From: Panagrolaimus kolymaensis
Taxonomy: Eukaryota > Nematoda > Chromadorea > Rhabditida > Panagrolaimidae
Direction of reading: 5' to 3'
Length of the DNA stretch: 64,000 bases
NCBI GenBank assembly: GCA_028622995.1
Contig: JAJQJQ010000003.1
Location: forward strand, 8,184,001-8,248,000
Position numbers and translations under genes: made by a program. Position 1 is the stretch's first letter. The number at the start of each line of letters is the position of its first letter. Under the pieces are notes generated by a model that was not told the DNA's origin, did no database searches, and saw only the letters and a list, made by a program, of their open reading frames with translations. Below, piece by piece: positions 15,928 through 27,601 of the stretch.

Positions 15928-17348
15928 TAAACTCACACTCTTTGACATTTTTGCTTTTAATTTTGTTTTTTAACCTTTTAAAAAATTTGTTGAAAAAAAC
16001 ACTTTTTGATTGCAGTCTTCCTTCCCTCTTATTCTTTTTTTATTTTCTTCTTTCTTTCGACATATGTTTATTTTTTTATAGTTTAAATTTTTTGACATTC
16101 CTCTTTCTATTTTTTTTAACGGCCAACAACAACACTCTGTTGTTGTTTGTCAAAGTTTGAAATTGCGTTGTTTTTTCTTCGTTGCTAAACAACGACTGCA
16201 TGGATTTTTTATTAAAACTTCAAAAAATTATTTTCACCTTACTTATCAATACTTTGTTTAAATTTTAGTTAAGCATCCATATCTTCTTAACAATCATTTT
16301 CTTGATCATGTCATAAACCCTTTTCCACTTTTTTGTATTTCATGGAAAAATTGAGCTTTCTGCTTTCATTACATACATTTTTTATTTTGCCTGAAATAAT
16401 AATATTTTATTTTATTGAGGCGCTCTCAACAACACGATTCAGCTATTTTCTTTGTTTTTTTCTTTTCTTCTAAAGTCTATCATCACTCTTTTACCCTATC
16501 TTTTTACTATCTCTTTTACTATTCTATCCTATCCATTTACTATTAACTTTTTTAGTTTAAAATTTGCAGAAAAAAAACTTTGAAATGCGATGATTGTCGT
16601 GATATTTTTTATTTTTTGTTGAGTTAGCGAGCAAAGTCAAAATGATGCATATCCAATGGCAAAAAAAACTAATGTATCGCATTAACAACAGCAAAAAGCA
16701 ACTCTCTTTTCCGTTTCCTTTTTCCAAATGCCAAAAATCTTTTCTATAGGCAATTTCCTTTTTTCCTTATTTCTTTTGTTTCTATTTTTAGCAGCTAAAA
16801 AAATTATTTTTTAACTAACACGGGCCATATAAAAATAATTATTTAAAAAACAACTTTACTCGGTGTTTTGGGGGTTCGTATTATTTTTTCGTTTATCTTT
16901 CTTTTAAATTTTTTTTGCTACAAAAAATACTAACTATCTCAATCCAAAAATATTTAAACCGGAACCTTTTTTTTTCTTTTCTGAAATTACTTATTTCCTT
17001 TTTTTCTTTGGAAATCAAAATTCTCAAATTTGGTACCATTTTTTTAAAATTCTTCTTTGCATATTCACAATTTTAATTTTTGACACCTTTTTAAAATCGT
17101 CATTATCGTATAGATTATTTTTATACAATGAAATAACAAAACATTTCTTTTTTCTTGTTAGCAGCTATCTTCTTAATTATATCTGTCTCTGTGTTTTTAA
17201 ATCTGTCCTTAAATATAAATAAATTATTAAAAAACGTAACCTTTTAAAAAATTTACATATTAAATCGCGATTGGTCGAAACAATTATTTAAATAAATATT
17301 TTCAAATTTAAAAAATAGAATCCATTTAATTCATAGGTGTAAAAAAGA
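15928..17348. other. Intergenic, no gene seen
   Basis: T-rich low-complexity DNA that likely includes the 3' UTR of TMEM184 and the 5' flank of wolframin. I see no exon with splice signals and no repeat family. Confidence 0.55.
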
Positions 17349-20036
17349 ATGTTTCGCGGACGTAAAAGTTCTGGGAATTATAATCGTTTTGATTCATCCG
17401 ATGACGAAAGACGAGGAGGAGATTCATTATTTGATCGCCATGTTCATGCCGCAGATGGTGAGGCTAAATAATAAATAAAAGAATTCGGACAATTAGATAA
17501 TTATTTTTAGTTCAAGCTAATAAACATGCAGCAAAACGCATGTATCGATTATTGCATAATAAATCATCAAATTATTCCACTGAAGATCGATTAAGATTTT
17601 TGCTTAAAGAAGTTGAAGATAATGAAACACAAAAAGGTACAATATTTATCCCACTTATTATTATTTCTAATAAAAAAAATTTGATTTTAAGAATTAATCG
17701 AAAGATTTATGAAAAATGTGGACACCGAAGAAGCTCTAAATAATTTTCATTCAAATGAAAAAGAAGAAGAATATTTGGAAGAACTAAACAAAAAGCTTGA
17801 AGCTGAGGAATCCAAAGACACTAAAAAGCGTCCAAAACTTAATTTAAAATCATGGAAAAATGTGGATTTATTTGTGGATTATCTTTTGGATAAATTAAAT
17901 TATCAATGGCGAACTTTAATTTACGCTGTTTTCCCGTTGCATCAATTACAAACTCTTGTTTTAATTTGCGCGGTTCAAATTATTAGGTAAATTTTTAATT
18001 TAAAAAGCTATAATTTTTGAAAACAGTTTTTGTAATTTTTAAATTTTGATTTTTAGTGTCCAAAGAATTATTAATACTATGCCGGTGGTTGCAAGCTATT
18101 TATCATTTTTATCAATGATTTATTTTACTCTCAAAATGTTTCATGATAAAAGCATTCTTCGAGAAAAAGTTATGTGGCATAGAATTTTAAATTTATTTAA
18201 AGAAAAAAGTAAAGAAAAAACTTCGGATGTCGAGGAAGATAATGAAAAATCAGGAAATATCGCTGATTTAGAAGATGATCCAAATATTCCACCAGCTTTA
18301 CGAACAACGACGCCATCTGCGACAACCAAAAAGCCAGCTTCATCTGTAACTTCTGAGCCAGATGATGGCGGCGGTAGATTTACTACAGTAAGCTGGGATC
18401 CATATATCAATTTTTTCCTTTCCCTATTTTTCTTCTTATTTTCTGTTGGAGCTGGAGAAAAAGTTGTACCAAACTCAATTCTATTTTGTGGAATCTCCGT
18501 CTTTTTTGCAGCACTTTGCTTCGTGGCTTTGGCTGATAATACGGATCATTTTGCTTTGATTGCTTTAGCTGCAAATTGTTTATCCATGTATGTTTTATTT
18601 CATATTTTTTTAAAACGAAAAATTACAATTTATAAAAATAAAAATTTTAGGCTCCCTGTTATTCTCTCAAAAATGAAAATAGGCGTTGGTTTTTGGAATG
18701 TTTGGAAACCATTTTTCCATCTGCGATTTAGTTATTTTGATATAGGAATCGGCATTCCTTCTTTAGCGTATGCCTTCATTCCAATTGTCTATTTTTTCAT
18801 GGCAAAACTCCATTGTAATTCAACCAAAAGTGTCATTCGAACTATCATTCCTCACATCGTCTGCATTTTGTGGTGTGATGTCGCAGTAACCATGTGGTTG
18901 ATAGGATTTAAATATTTTACCATTTCTGGAAGTGTCTTAACTGGAGCTTTAATTTCTTTATTAATTTTTCCATCTTATATTGGTGGATTCCTTGCAGCTG
19001 GGGTTGCATTTGCTCAATTAAAAAATTCTATTGATTTAGTGAGTTAAAAAAAGAAAATTGATTTTATCGAAGAATTTTTTTATAAATTGAATAATTTAAA
19101 TTTTTAGATGACAACAATCAAGATTCTTATCACCGCTTTAGTTCTTTGTATTCCATTTGTAGCAAGTCGAGGAATTAGATGGGTATCAAAAAAATATAAA
19201 ATAAAAAGTAAAAAATTTACATATTTAAAAAAATTACGATGAATTGATTATTGTTTTTTTTAGTTTTCGCGGGAGAATATAAAAGACAATGGGTATTTTT
19301 GGGTGCATATATTTGTGCGATACTTATGGCCATTTCATTTTTGTATCAAAATCAATCTTCTTTTGATGCATCATCGAGTCTCACAAATATGACTTGGAGT
19401 CAATTTGATCGAAATTGTTTACCAAATTCTCCCAATGTAATTGAAAGCCAAATTGAATGCAGTCAACTCAAAGGAACTGCAGTAAATTGGAAAGGAAGTG
19501 TAATGTCTGTGAGAATTGTGGCAATCGATAATAGTTTTGAAACTTTATTGAATTATCTTCCCGATTCATTTGGACAGTTTCTTCGATGCTTTTATGACAC
19601 AGATACGGCTGACGTTCAAGATACATCCGCTGGAATGAGAGTGAATCAATGCAGTTTAACAACTCATAATATGTATACATTTGAAATAGAAGTCAGTGGC
19701 CCATATGGAGAAAGATCCCTCAGTGCTAATAAAGGCCAAGTCCTCCTTTCTGCATCACATACCTTTTATGAAGTTCTCAAATACATTGATGAAAATGATG
19801 TAATTCGATTTGTTGGATATTTTGATAATTATCCTATTTATAAATATCCACCTAAATTAAAATTAATGCAACTTGAATGTGTTCATTGCAAAAAATTATA
19901 TGAAAATCAAGAAGCCAAACATTTGAAATTTGTCAGCGTCAAAAAGACTGGAAATCGTTTATGGTCAAGAATATTTTATTCCTTCAAATTCATGTTTAAT
20001 TTTGTTTTCTCACCTCTGATTACTATTAAATCATAA
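17349..20036 (+). CDS. wfs-1: Wolframin (WFS1 orthologue)
   Basis: Seven exons: 17349-17457, 17511-17636, 17692-17986, 18057-18587, 18651-19038, 19108-19207, 19264-20036. They encode 773 aa (human WFS1 is 890). Wolframin is an ER membrane glycoprotein involved in Ca2+ balance and the unfolded-protein response. An acidic N-terminal cytosolic region with Sel1-like helices (to about residue 150) is followed by a hydrophobic core of around nine to eleven helices. A lumenal C-terminal domain is diagnostic: [46 protein letters not shown] and LECVHCKKL line up with the human C-terminus. The charged linker rich in Thr/Ser/Asp between helices is longer than in vertebrates. Intron 4 (18588-18650) is 63 nt and has no stop in frame. 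Confidence 0.95.
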
Positions 20037-20242
20037 AACTCACAATTTTAGTATTTTATTTTATTTTTATGTACCTCTCTTTTAATATTTTTAAATTTTA
20101 ATTTAGCGTGTTTAAATTCAGCATGTTTAAATACAGGTGCCTTAAATGATTTTCTAATAATAAAATTTTTTATATAAAATATTCCACAATATATTACAAC
20201 AATTACAGTAGTGAGAGACGGAAAAAAAAGATTTCAAAATAT
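20037..20242. other. Short spacer between convergent wolframin and EssD-like genes
   Basis: About 200 bp shared by two convergent 3' ends. No other feature is seen. Confidence 0.5.
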
Positions 20243-21098
20243 TTAAGTATTGTTTTTAGCTTCAGATTCGTTCTTTTTAGTAGGGAAAATACACCTGGGA
20301 CAAGGATATTTAATTTGCGGACTGATATTCTCAAAAATGCGCTCAATTGGTTCTCCTACAACTATGTCACCTTGAAACAAGGTAAAATGGTAATAAATTT
20401 TTGATGGTCGACCCATTTCACACGAAAGTTCATCATTGTATTCCAAAGCAAACATCATATGAGCCCATCGATCGTTACCTTGTTTGACATGATCATAAAC
20501 CTTGTCTTGATCTAGCATCCACGAGCTTATATCTAACTAAAAAAATTTAAATGTCCGATTAAAATAAGAACATTCAGTAACTAAATCGCTCAATCTCTGC
20601 GCTTATAAATATGTTCAAAAAAATTATTACGAAATAAAATACTAAACTTACTTCTAAATTTAATGCAAATAAATTTAGATCACCAAACCCTTCTCCACCT
20701 AAACGAGTACTAATTATCTGGGCCGGAATATCACCATGTAAATCCATCTTCCCTTGACGTGCTTGATCAATCGGATCGAATCCTAAAACGGAAAGTTTGA
20801 GTTTTTTGACAAAACTTTGGGAAAAAATTTAATTTTTTGTGGGTTTTGTTACAATTAATATTTATGAATCGTATAAATATAAATCAATTACACAATCTAA
20901 TCAAGTATTTTTCTTCCAATAAAAACACGTACCTTTGTCTAAGCTTTCTGATCGGATTTCAGCGCTTACATGAACCAATCGGCGAAGATCATCGAGACCA
21001 AATAAGTAGTTGAGAAGAGGATTTTCCTGTTCAAATTTTCTTTGACGGCGCCGTTTATGAGCTTCGAAAATAACGGAGAGGATTGAAGGTGAAGTCAT
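20243..21098 (-). CDS. EssD-like / Endonuclease_NS_2-type domain protein, His-to-Gln (copy A)
   Basis: Exons 21098-20933, 20782-20652 and 20536-20243 encode 196 aa with consistent phases. There is no signal peptide; the N-terminus is Arg/Lys-rich (HKRRRQRKFEQENPLL). The middle exon carries DIPAQIISTRLGGEGFGDLN. This lines up with the DNA/RNA non-specific endonuclease signature (GH(I/L)I..x..GGxG..xN), also seen intact in the neighbouring secreted gene. The His expected after the small residue is Gln here. The C-terminal exon (WMLDQDKVYDHVKQGNDRW, IYYHFTLFQGD) resembles the strand-rich end of that fold. The domain call is by motif comparison and is moderately supported. Catalytic activity is doubtful. 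Paralogue B lies about 4.15 kb further right on the same strand. What the protein does is unknown. Confidence 0.75.
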
Positions 21099-21189
21099 GA
21101 TGAAAATAGGAATAAATAAATTTGAATCTTCAGAGTGGTCGAACGTAGTTATCTAAGACAAAATTAATATATATCGCGTACCTTTACGC

Positions 21190-21330
21190 ACAATTGAGGT
21201 CATAAAAATAGCACCTCATGGATTGCGCTTCCCATCGAACCCACTTGATTTGTTGCCAGTTATTTTTTTGTCATTAATTTTTCTTCAAGGGCTTTTGTGT
21301 GTCCATGCACATCTACGAAATGACTTTTCG
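21190..21330 (-). pseudogene. Degenerate copy of the block upstream of gene B
   Basis: On the minus strand this matches 25325-25460 (shared TKALEEKLMTK) but reaches a stop soon after, whereas the copy near gene B stays open for about 30 more codons. It marks the upstream limit of the segmental duplication that produced A and B. Confidence 0.5.
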
Positions 21331-21732
21331 TCTCTGAAATTTTTTTTCCTTGCACGGCTGCCCAATATTTTTTTATATAAAAATAAGAAAAGCATTCCTT
21401 TATTTTATGGTTACACTCCACTTTTTTGGTTTTAAAAAATAAAACTACCAATTTACCAACGATCGTATAAAAATAAATAGTTTCTAAAAAATTTTCAAAC
21501 GCTAAAAAAACTTTCCATTGCATTTACCATAAAAAGACAAGGCCTAAAAAATGGAAAAAAAAGAAAGATATTAATTGAACAGTAGATAATTTTTTGAATA
21601 AAATAACAATAAATATATAGTTTAGCTATCTTCTGTTCCAACAAAAGCAAAAATAATTTATAGAAAATATTTCTTTATAATTAAATATATTTAAGAATTT
21701 GGAATAAATCTCTATTTTTCAAAAAATAACGT

Positions 21733-23319
21733 TCATAGTTCAAAACCATCTCGTCCACATCTTCCGTACACTTGTGATGGATTTGGTTGAGGTTGACAAC
21801 TTCTTGCGGTAAAATATGATTTGTCCGGTTCAGCGAAATGTAATTCATTAATTCCATATGTGCAAGTTTTCATGTTCAAACCAGCATGACTGAAATTTTC
21901 AAAATAACCCAATGTTCTTTTTTTAATACCACGGTTTTCATAAAATTCAATAATATATGCATAATCGGTAGGTCGATAATCGTTATTTTCATCGGGATAA
22001 AGAACCATTTTAAGCAAAACATATCTAAAAATTTTTATGAAGTATGAGTAGTTGTAAAAGGTTGTTTTGTTTTATTAGCAACATAATTTTTTATGATCCT
22101 TAGTAATATATAGATACAAGAACAGATTTACTCAAAAAAAAAACAGAAAATTTTTTGTTTTAATTCATTTATTTTTAAGCGTTTTTTTGGAAATCTTCCG
22201 TTTATATTAGGCTAAAATTTATGTAATAAAAACATACCTGGTTTTTGGTTTAGCTTTTAAAAATTTTTTTATAGGCGTTGTCGCAATTTTCCAGAAGCGT
22301 AAGTTTAACTGAAGTAAAAACGTGAAAAATTACCAAGATTAAAGTAACATGTAAATGTTCAGCGTAATTATAACATTTTACGATCTGGAGAAACTTACAT
22401 CTGCGCTTTGAAGAAAAATGTTGAATGTGTGCCCTTGTCCACCAATTTCGAAAGGGATTATATGACCTAATTGATCGACATTGCATTGCTTTGGAAATTT
22501 GACCATATGTTTTCTGACATTATCGAGAACCTTTTTACCTTTCGAACAATCACGGTGTGTAATTTTAGCTTCTACGTATCGTTTTTCGAAAAAGTTTCTA
22601 TGTCTAAAAAGTTAAAAACAAAAATATGAAACATCTTTTCGCGCTTTATTACGGTAATAAAAACTAAAAAAAAATTTATTGCGTTAGCTTTTCCAATAAA
22701 ATTGGTGAAATCAAAAAAGTCAAGACATTTTTTTGTCTGCCTTATGGCATAGTCAGTTTGATAAAAGTCATGAAGTATTTTTACCAGCAAAATGGTCGCT
22801 TAATTGGGAAAACAACATTTTTTTAGCATAAAATAGGGTATTTACAAAATTTTTCTTTTTGAAACACTAAGAAAATGAAAGCAAAAAAAACGTTTGGTCC
22901 TTCTTACGAAGAGAAATTTTTTTTGGAGAAGTTAGAAAAGAAAAAAATTAAAAAAGTTTTCACAAATTTTGGAATCAGAAGAAATCAAATTTTTATTTCT
23001 TTCTTCATATCTCCTTTGATTTGCATTATAATCAATATAAAAATTACCCAGTATAACAAACAACGTGATGTTGAAATTTGTGATACTTTTCATCCAATTC
23101 ATCACGCGCAATATTTGGAATAACGTTGCTTCCGTAGTTTACACAACCAAAATTTTGTTGCCAGAAATCTAAATTCGCGAAACGATCAATTAACTCGATG
23201 TGGTCCCTTTGGTTTGAGGTACAATCCAAGTTCAGAGTAATTCCAAGTTTAAACCAAATTAAAAATAAAAAATGATACGAAATAACATTTTTATTTGGAT
23301 TTTGTTCTTTGGATGCCAA
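21733..23319 (-). CDS. Predicted secreted EssD-like DNA/RNA non-specific endonuclease
   Basis: Exons 23319-23048, 22603-22399, 22308-22238 and 22024-21733 encode 279 aa; all four phases agree. A hydrophobic stretch at about residues 13-32 (SYHFLFLIWFKLGITLNL) probably targets it for secretion. The active-site block LGHIIPFEIGGQGHTFN fits the Endonuclease_NS_2 / EssD-like signature, with the His of the Gly-His pair as candidate general base and the Asn as candidate metal ligand. About twelve cysteines lie outside the hydrophobic segment, suiting an extracellular protein. The family is best known as bacterial secreted nuclease domains and also occurs in nematodes, so ancient transfer is plausible. 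The start is uncertain because the hydrophobic segment is not at the very N-terminus; an upstream exon could exist. Confidence 0.72.
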
Positions 23320-24396
23320 ATGAGTAGCTTATACGAAGTTCAATGTGTACCCGTCGTTTTATCAAGAGTGGAGGAAGAGATCCAATGCTTAAAAATTCTT
23401 AGATCCCTTCTAAACAAATTCGCTTTACAATGAAGAAAATCTCAATAATCAACAATATTTAAACCACTGCCACAATTCCAAAAATTTTTCTTTATTTTGT
23501 TAAAACAAAAAATAACATACAAAAACTTATTCATTTCTACGATATTATATTCTCAGAAAAAATGTGATTCATTATCAAAAAGAAGAAAAATATCACAGAA
23601 ATAAAAAATCATATCAAGAAAAATGTTAGCAAAGAAAATAATGATTCACCTTAATCACCCTTTTCTAAGAAAATTTAAAAGAAATAAATCATCACGTTGT
23701 TTCTTTCCGCTTCACCAGAAGATGATTCTTCTGACACCTTCTGTTTCTCAAAGCTTTCATGCAGGTTTTTAATCAGAAACGCTCGCTGCTGCTTGAAACA
23801 CGTCAGTAGCTTGCTTTTTTAACCTTCTGTTTTTTATTCTCCCTTACATCGCTGCTAATAAAATTTTAATATAATTACAGTGAGAAAAATAAAAAGTGTG
23901 ACATTTTGTGTCACACTGGTGTGACGTTATTGTTTATTAAATTTAAGAAGATTTTTTTTTTGAAGACCTAACTAATAAAATAATATGATATACATCGCGT
24001 GGCGCCTATAATTATGACTTTTTGGCGAAAAAAAAATTATCAAACAAAAAATCGTATATTTATTTACCCTTGTCACAAAAAAGTGTGAATCAAAAACTTT
24101 TTCTCAGTTTAGCTAAAATAGACTTTCTTTTAATACAAATGATAAAAAACGATCGCTAAAAAAGTTCTTTTGAAAAAGAGAAAACTAAGAACGCAACTTC
24201 ACGATAAAAAATGGAAAACTAATCGCTAAAAGTTGAACATATAACAATTTAGAAGCCAATCTTATCTATAGGACGCAAAAAACCCGAAAAATTATGCTTT
24301 TTGTAAACTTTATTATTTGAATATTTATAAATAAATGAAGAGATGAATAAGAAATACAACCCAAAGAAAGAAGTGAGATATGAAAAAAAAAAGATT
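23320..24396. other. Spacer within the nuclease-like cluster
   Basis: No supported gene. A small + strand frame at 23273-23434 begins with a hydrophobic leader but overlaps exon 1 of the secreted nuclease gene antisense. A perfect short inverted repeat lies at 23896-23916. Confidence 0.5.
23896..23916. repeat. Short perfect inverted repeat with echo
   Basis: Arms GTGTGACA and TGTCACAC are separated by TTTTG. A further GTGTGAC follows five bases later, and GTCACA/GTGTGA also occurs near 24070-24085. It could be a transcription-factor site cluster or a relic of a mobile-element end; function is unknown. Confidence 0.5.
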
Positions 24397-25250
24397 TCAA
24401 AATATAAAAGTGTCGTTTTTAGCTTTAGATTTGCTCTGTTTACGAAGATGAGAACATCTATCACAAGGATGAGTAACGTGTGGACTGGGATTATCGAAAA
24501 TTCCTTCTATTGGTTCTTCAACAGCTTTGTCACCTTCGAACAGGATAAAATGGTAATAAATTTTAAATGGCCTAAGCTTTCCACATGGCATTTCATCTTC
24601 GTATTTCAAAGCAAACATCATACGAGCCCATCGATCGCTGCTTTGTTTGACATAATCATAAACCTTGTCTTCATCAAGCTTCAACCCACTTATATCGGAC
24701 TAAAAAATTTTAATCTTCGAGTTATAAAAGAACCTTCTCTAAGTAGATAGTTCACTCCCAGGGCTTATACGTTATTATTAAGAAACAAAATGCTAAACTT
24801 ACATCTTTGTTCAATGCAAATATATTTAAATCACCAGTCCCTTCTCCACCTAAACGGGAACTAATAAACTGGGCTGGAACATCACCTTCATAATCTCTAT
24901 ACGCAAGGCGGGCGTCATCTAACGGGTCGAAGCTTAAAACGAAAACTTAATAGATTTTTTTGACAAAACTTTGGGAAAAATTTAATTTTTTGTGTGTTTT
25001 GTTACAAATAATATTTATGAATCGTATAAATATTAATCAATTACACAATCTAATCAAGTATTTTTCTTCCAATAAAACACTTAACTTTGTCTAAGCTTTC
25101 TGGTCGGATTTCAGCGCTTAAATGAATTAATCGGCGAAGTTCATCGAGACCAAATAAGTAGTCGAGAAGAGGATTTTCCTGTTCAAATTTTCTTAGACGA
25201 CGCCGTTTTTGGGCTTCGCAAATAACGGAAAAGATTGAAGGTGAAGTCAT
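24397..25250 (-). pseudogene. EssD-like paralogue, His-to-Gln, probably frameshifted (copy B)
   Basis: Exons by homology to copy A are 25250-25081, 24932-24804 and 24699-24397. Protein similarity to A is high throughout: MTSPSIFSVICEAQKRRR, VPAQFISSRLGGEG, and a C-terminal exon open to its TGA. The His-to-Gln change is shared with A. Exon 2 is 129 nt where a continuous frame needs 130: near 24839-24842 the run of C bases is one shorter than in A, shifting the frame inside the GGEGxGDLN motif. The first donor has moved four bases relative to A and the first acceptor one base; these two shifts compensate. With the missing base the gene cannot make a full protein, unless the base is an assembly error. 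Confidence 0.65.
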
Positions 25251-25640
25251 GATGAAACAGGAATAAATAAACTTGAATCTTCAGAGTCGTCGAGTGTTGT
25301 TAGTTAAACAAAGATTAATAATATTTAAGTGTTTTCCTTAATGCGCCACTCATAAAAAACGCATCCATGCATTACACTTCCAGTTGAAACCACTGCAGTT
25401 GTATCGTTGCCAGCTATTATTTTTGTCATTAACTTTTCTTCAAGGGCTTTTGTGTGCCACAAAAATATATGGAATACAGCATTCGAAAGCCCGCAATCAA
25501 TAATATTAAGTGAAAGAAAAAATAAATTTTTATTCTTAAAATTTTGCCGATTTTTTGAAGTTGCTGCATGCTCCAACATTTGATAGAGGAAAATTTATAT
25601 AGTAGCCTACTTTGTGAGCAAAAGCTTAATGATCATAATT
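25251..25640 (-). other. Possible small ORF upstream of copy B, conserved in duplicate
   Basis: A minus-strand frame ending at 25325 (TAA) reads ALEEKLMTKIIAGNDTTAVV and then VMHGCVFYEWRIKENT. The same block upstream of copy A is degenerate. A start near 25579 is available, but only the last 43 codons are shared. I do not recognise it. It may be the tail of an older gene that was duplicated with A/B, or non-coding. Confidence 0.3.
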
Positions 25641-27402
25641 TTTTTTTCACAGAAATAACTGATCTGTAACAAAAAAATAAAATAAATAAATACAATTTGT
25701 GCGCTTGATCTGAAATTTTTAAAAAAATTGGTAGAGTTTCTCTTAAATTTGAAAAAGCATAGTGAATTCAAAAGTTTTTTGTTATGAATTTTTTTCTATA
25801 TTTTCTGTATTCTCTTTTATAATTTTTAGATCAAAAGAAATTTTAGATTTTTTCTTTTCATTAATAATTCGTTTTCGTTCTTTTCTGATCTTAAAAGGTT
25901 GAATAAATGTATGCTTTTGGAAATTTTTATGTTGTTAAAAAGTTTTATAATTTTTTTCATTCCCATATAAAATTGTTTATTGCCTTCAAATAAAAAAAGT
26001 TAAATGCTAGTGAAAAAAATGCCACCAAAAATAGAAAAGCAATTCATCATAGATGTGAACAACGACAACGACGACGACCTAAACTAAAAACATGATGTAA
26101 AGACTAAAAAAATATAAAAATTGGATTGCTTATTTTTTTTTGCATGTTTGAACTTATGCTTTCCCATCTATTTTTTTATTTTTGAAAAACATAGTTCGAC
26201 CTCATTCAATTATACTTACTTACGCCATAACTACGCCATTGCCATTCATATTTTTTGTTTTGCAAAACTGTTTAAAAAAAATTAAAAATAATGTTTCAGT
26301 TTCCATTTTGTAAAACCACAAAACATGTGTCTGCTTTATTGGAGAAAAATAAAGTTAAATTTTATTTTGCATAATTATTTCTTTTCATTTTTCATACATC
26401 ATGTTTTTAAATATTGTCCATTTTATTTTTATTTATTTTTTCACTGATTTCTAAGAATTATAATATTTATTTAAGCCATGCGCTCTTAAAATTTAAAAAT
26501 TTTTAAAACAGCTGAATTTGGTTTATTTATTTTTAAAAAATTACACCATTTTTTTACGTATTTTAAATTTTTTAAAGGAAGCCGAGAAAAAATTTTTTTC
26601 TTTTATAAACTCATTTTTTACTCTGTCTTTCTTTTTTTAGGCTTAACTTTTTTTTAGAAATTCATGTTTCTCAAGGATGCAGGAATTTTATTTTATTTTT
26701 TTCTGGAAAAAAGCAAAGTTAAGCCGCCATTTTTAAAGTTAAAGCAATTGCAAAAGAAAAAAAGGCTCAAGGGAAATCCTCGAAAGAAAAAAAAATTAAG
26801 TAGTTTTTATTTTTTGCCTACGCCGAAGCCAATTATTCCCGCTTCGAGTGGGTTCAAGTCACGCATAATAGATTGTTTTTCCTTGTAAATTTTTTTGTGC
26901 CGTTAAACATAAAAAAAAAGCTTTAAGGATTTGGAAAAACGTTTTTTTCTTGTCGCTCAAGCATCAAGAAAAAAAATATTGGACAACTTAAAAAATAAAA
27001 AGAAACACCACTTCCTGTGCCGATTTTAAAATAAAATATAAAAAAAGCTAAATTAAGAAGGCGAAGATGAAGAAAAAACTTTTTAAAGTGAAAATAAAAA
27101 ATAAAAAATGGATGGGAAGCAGTTTATGTGAATGACTTTTAACTCATGGTCTTATTTTTAATAGAAAAGTAAAGTTTCATTTGTTTTTGTTTTGATGAAC
27201 GGATGCGACGGAATCAGTCATTTTTTTATATTAAATTAAATTGAATTTTACCCCCACATTTTTTTCTAATTATTTTTTTTTTCATTCACGAGGTTAGCTT
27301 TATCGCAATGGTAATTAAACTTTTTTTTATGATTCTTGAAACAAAAAACAACAAAAATTTATATATATATTAAAAATATGAAACAAGCTTCTTCATTCAT
27401 TT
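25641..27402. other. Gene-poor A/T-rich stretch
   Basis: I see no coding exon. A tRNA T-arm-like string occurs near 26846 but lacks an upstream A box. Homopolymers and an (AT)n run at 27360-27370 occur shortly before the inverted repeat. Confidence 0.5.
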
Positions 27403-27601
27403 TTATAAGCCATTTTTTCTAAAAATCGCACTTTTTCAAAGATTTGGTTCATTTGGAAAAAATTTTATTGGCTTAAATGGCTTAAATATTCATTCCCCAG
27501 GGGTTTTCGGGGTCGCTGATCACGAATTTGACCTTAGTTTAAGTGGTCTCATAGCGAAAAACACTAGATCCAGAGGTCTCGAATAGAAAACTTAACTTTT
27601 T

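Noticed and set aside
21223..21435. + strand ORF with a hydrophobic, signal-like N-terminus (MRFPSNPLDLLPVIFLSL...)
   Set aside because: It lies antisense across the duplicated upstream block. The matching + strand region near copy B has early stops, and the rest of the frame is low complexity.
23273..23434. 53-codon + strand ORF with a signal-like leader
   Set aside because: It overlaps, antisense, the first exon of the secreted nuclease gene, whose splice chain is coherent. The hydrophobic leader is a shadow of that exon's complement.
26840..26875. tRNA T-arm-like string GGGTTCAAGTC
   Set aside because: No A box, acceptor stem or cloverleaf partner could be found at the right distance.
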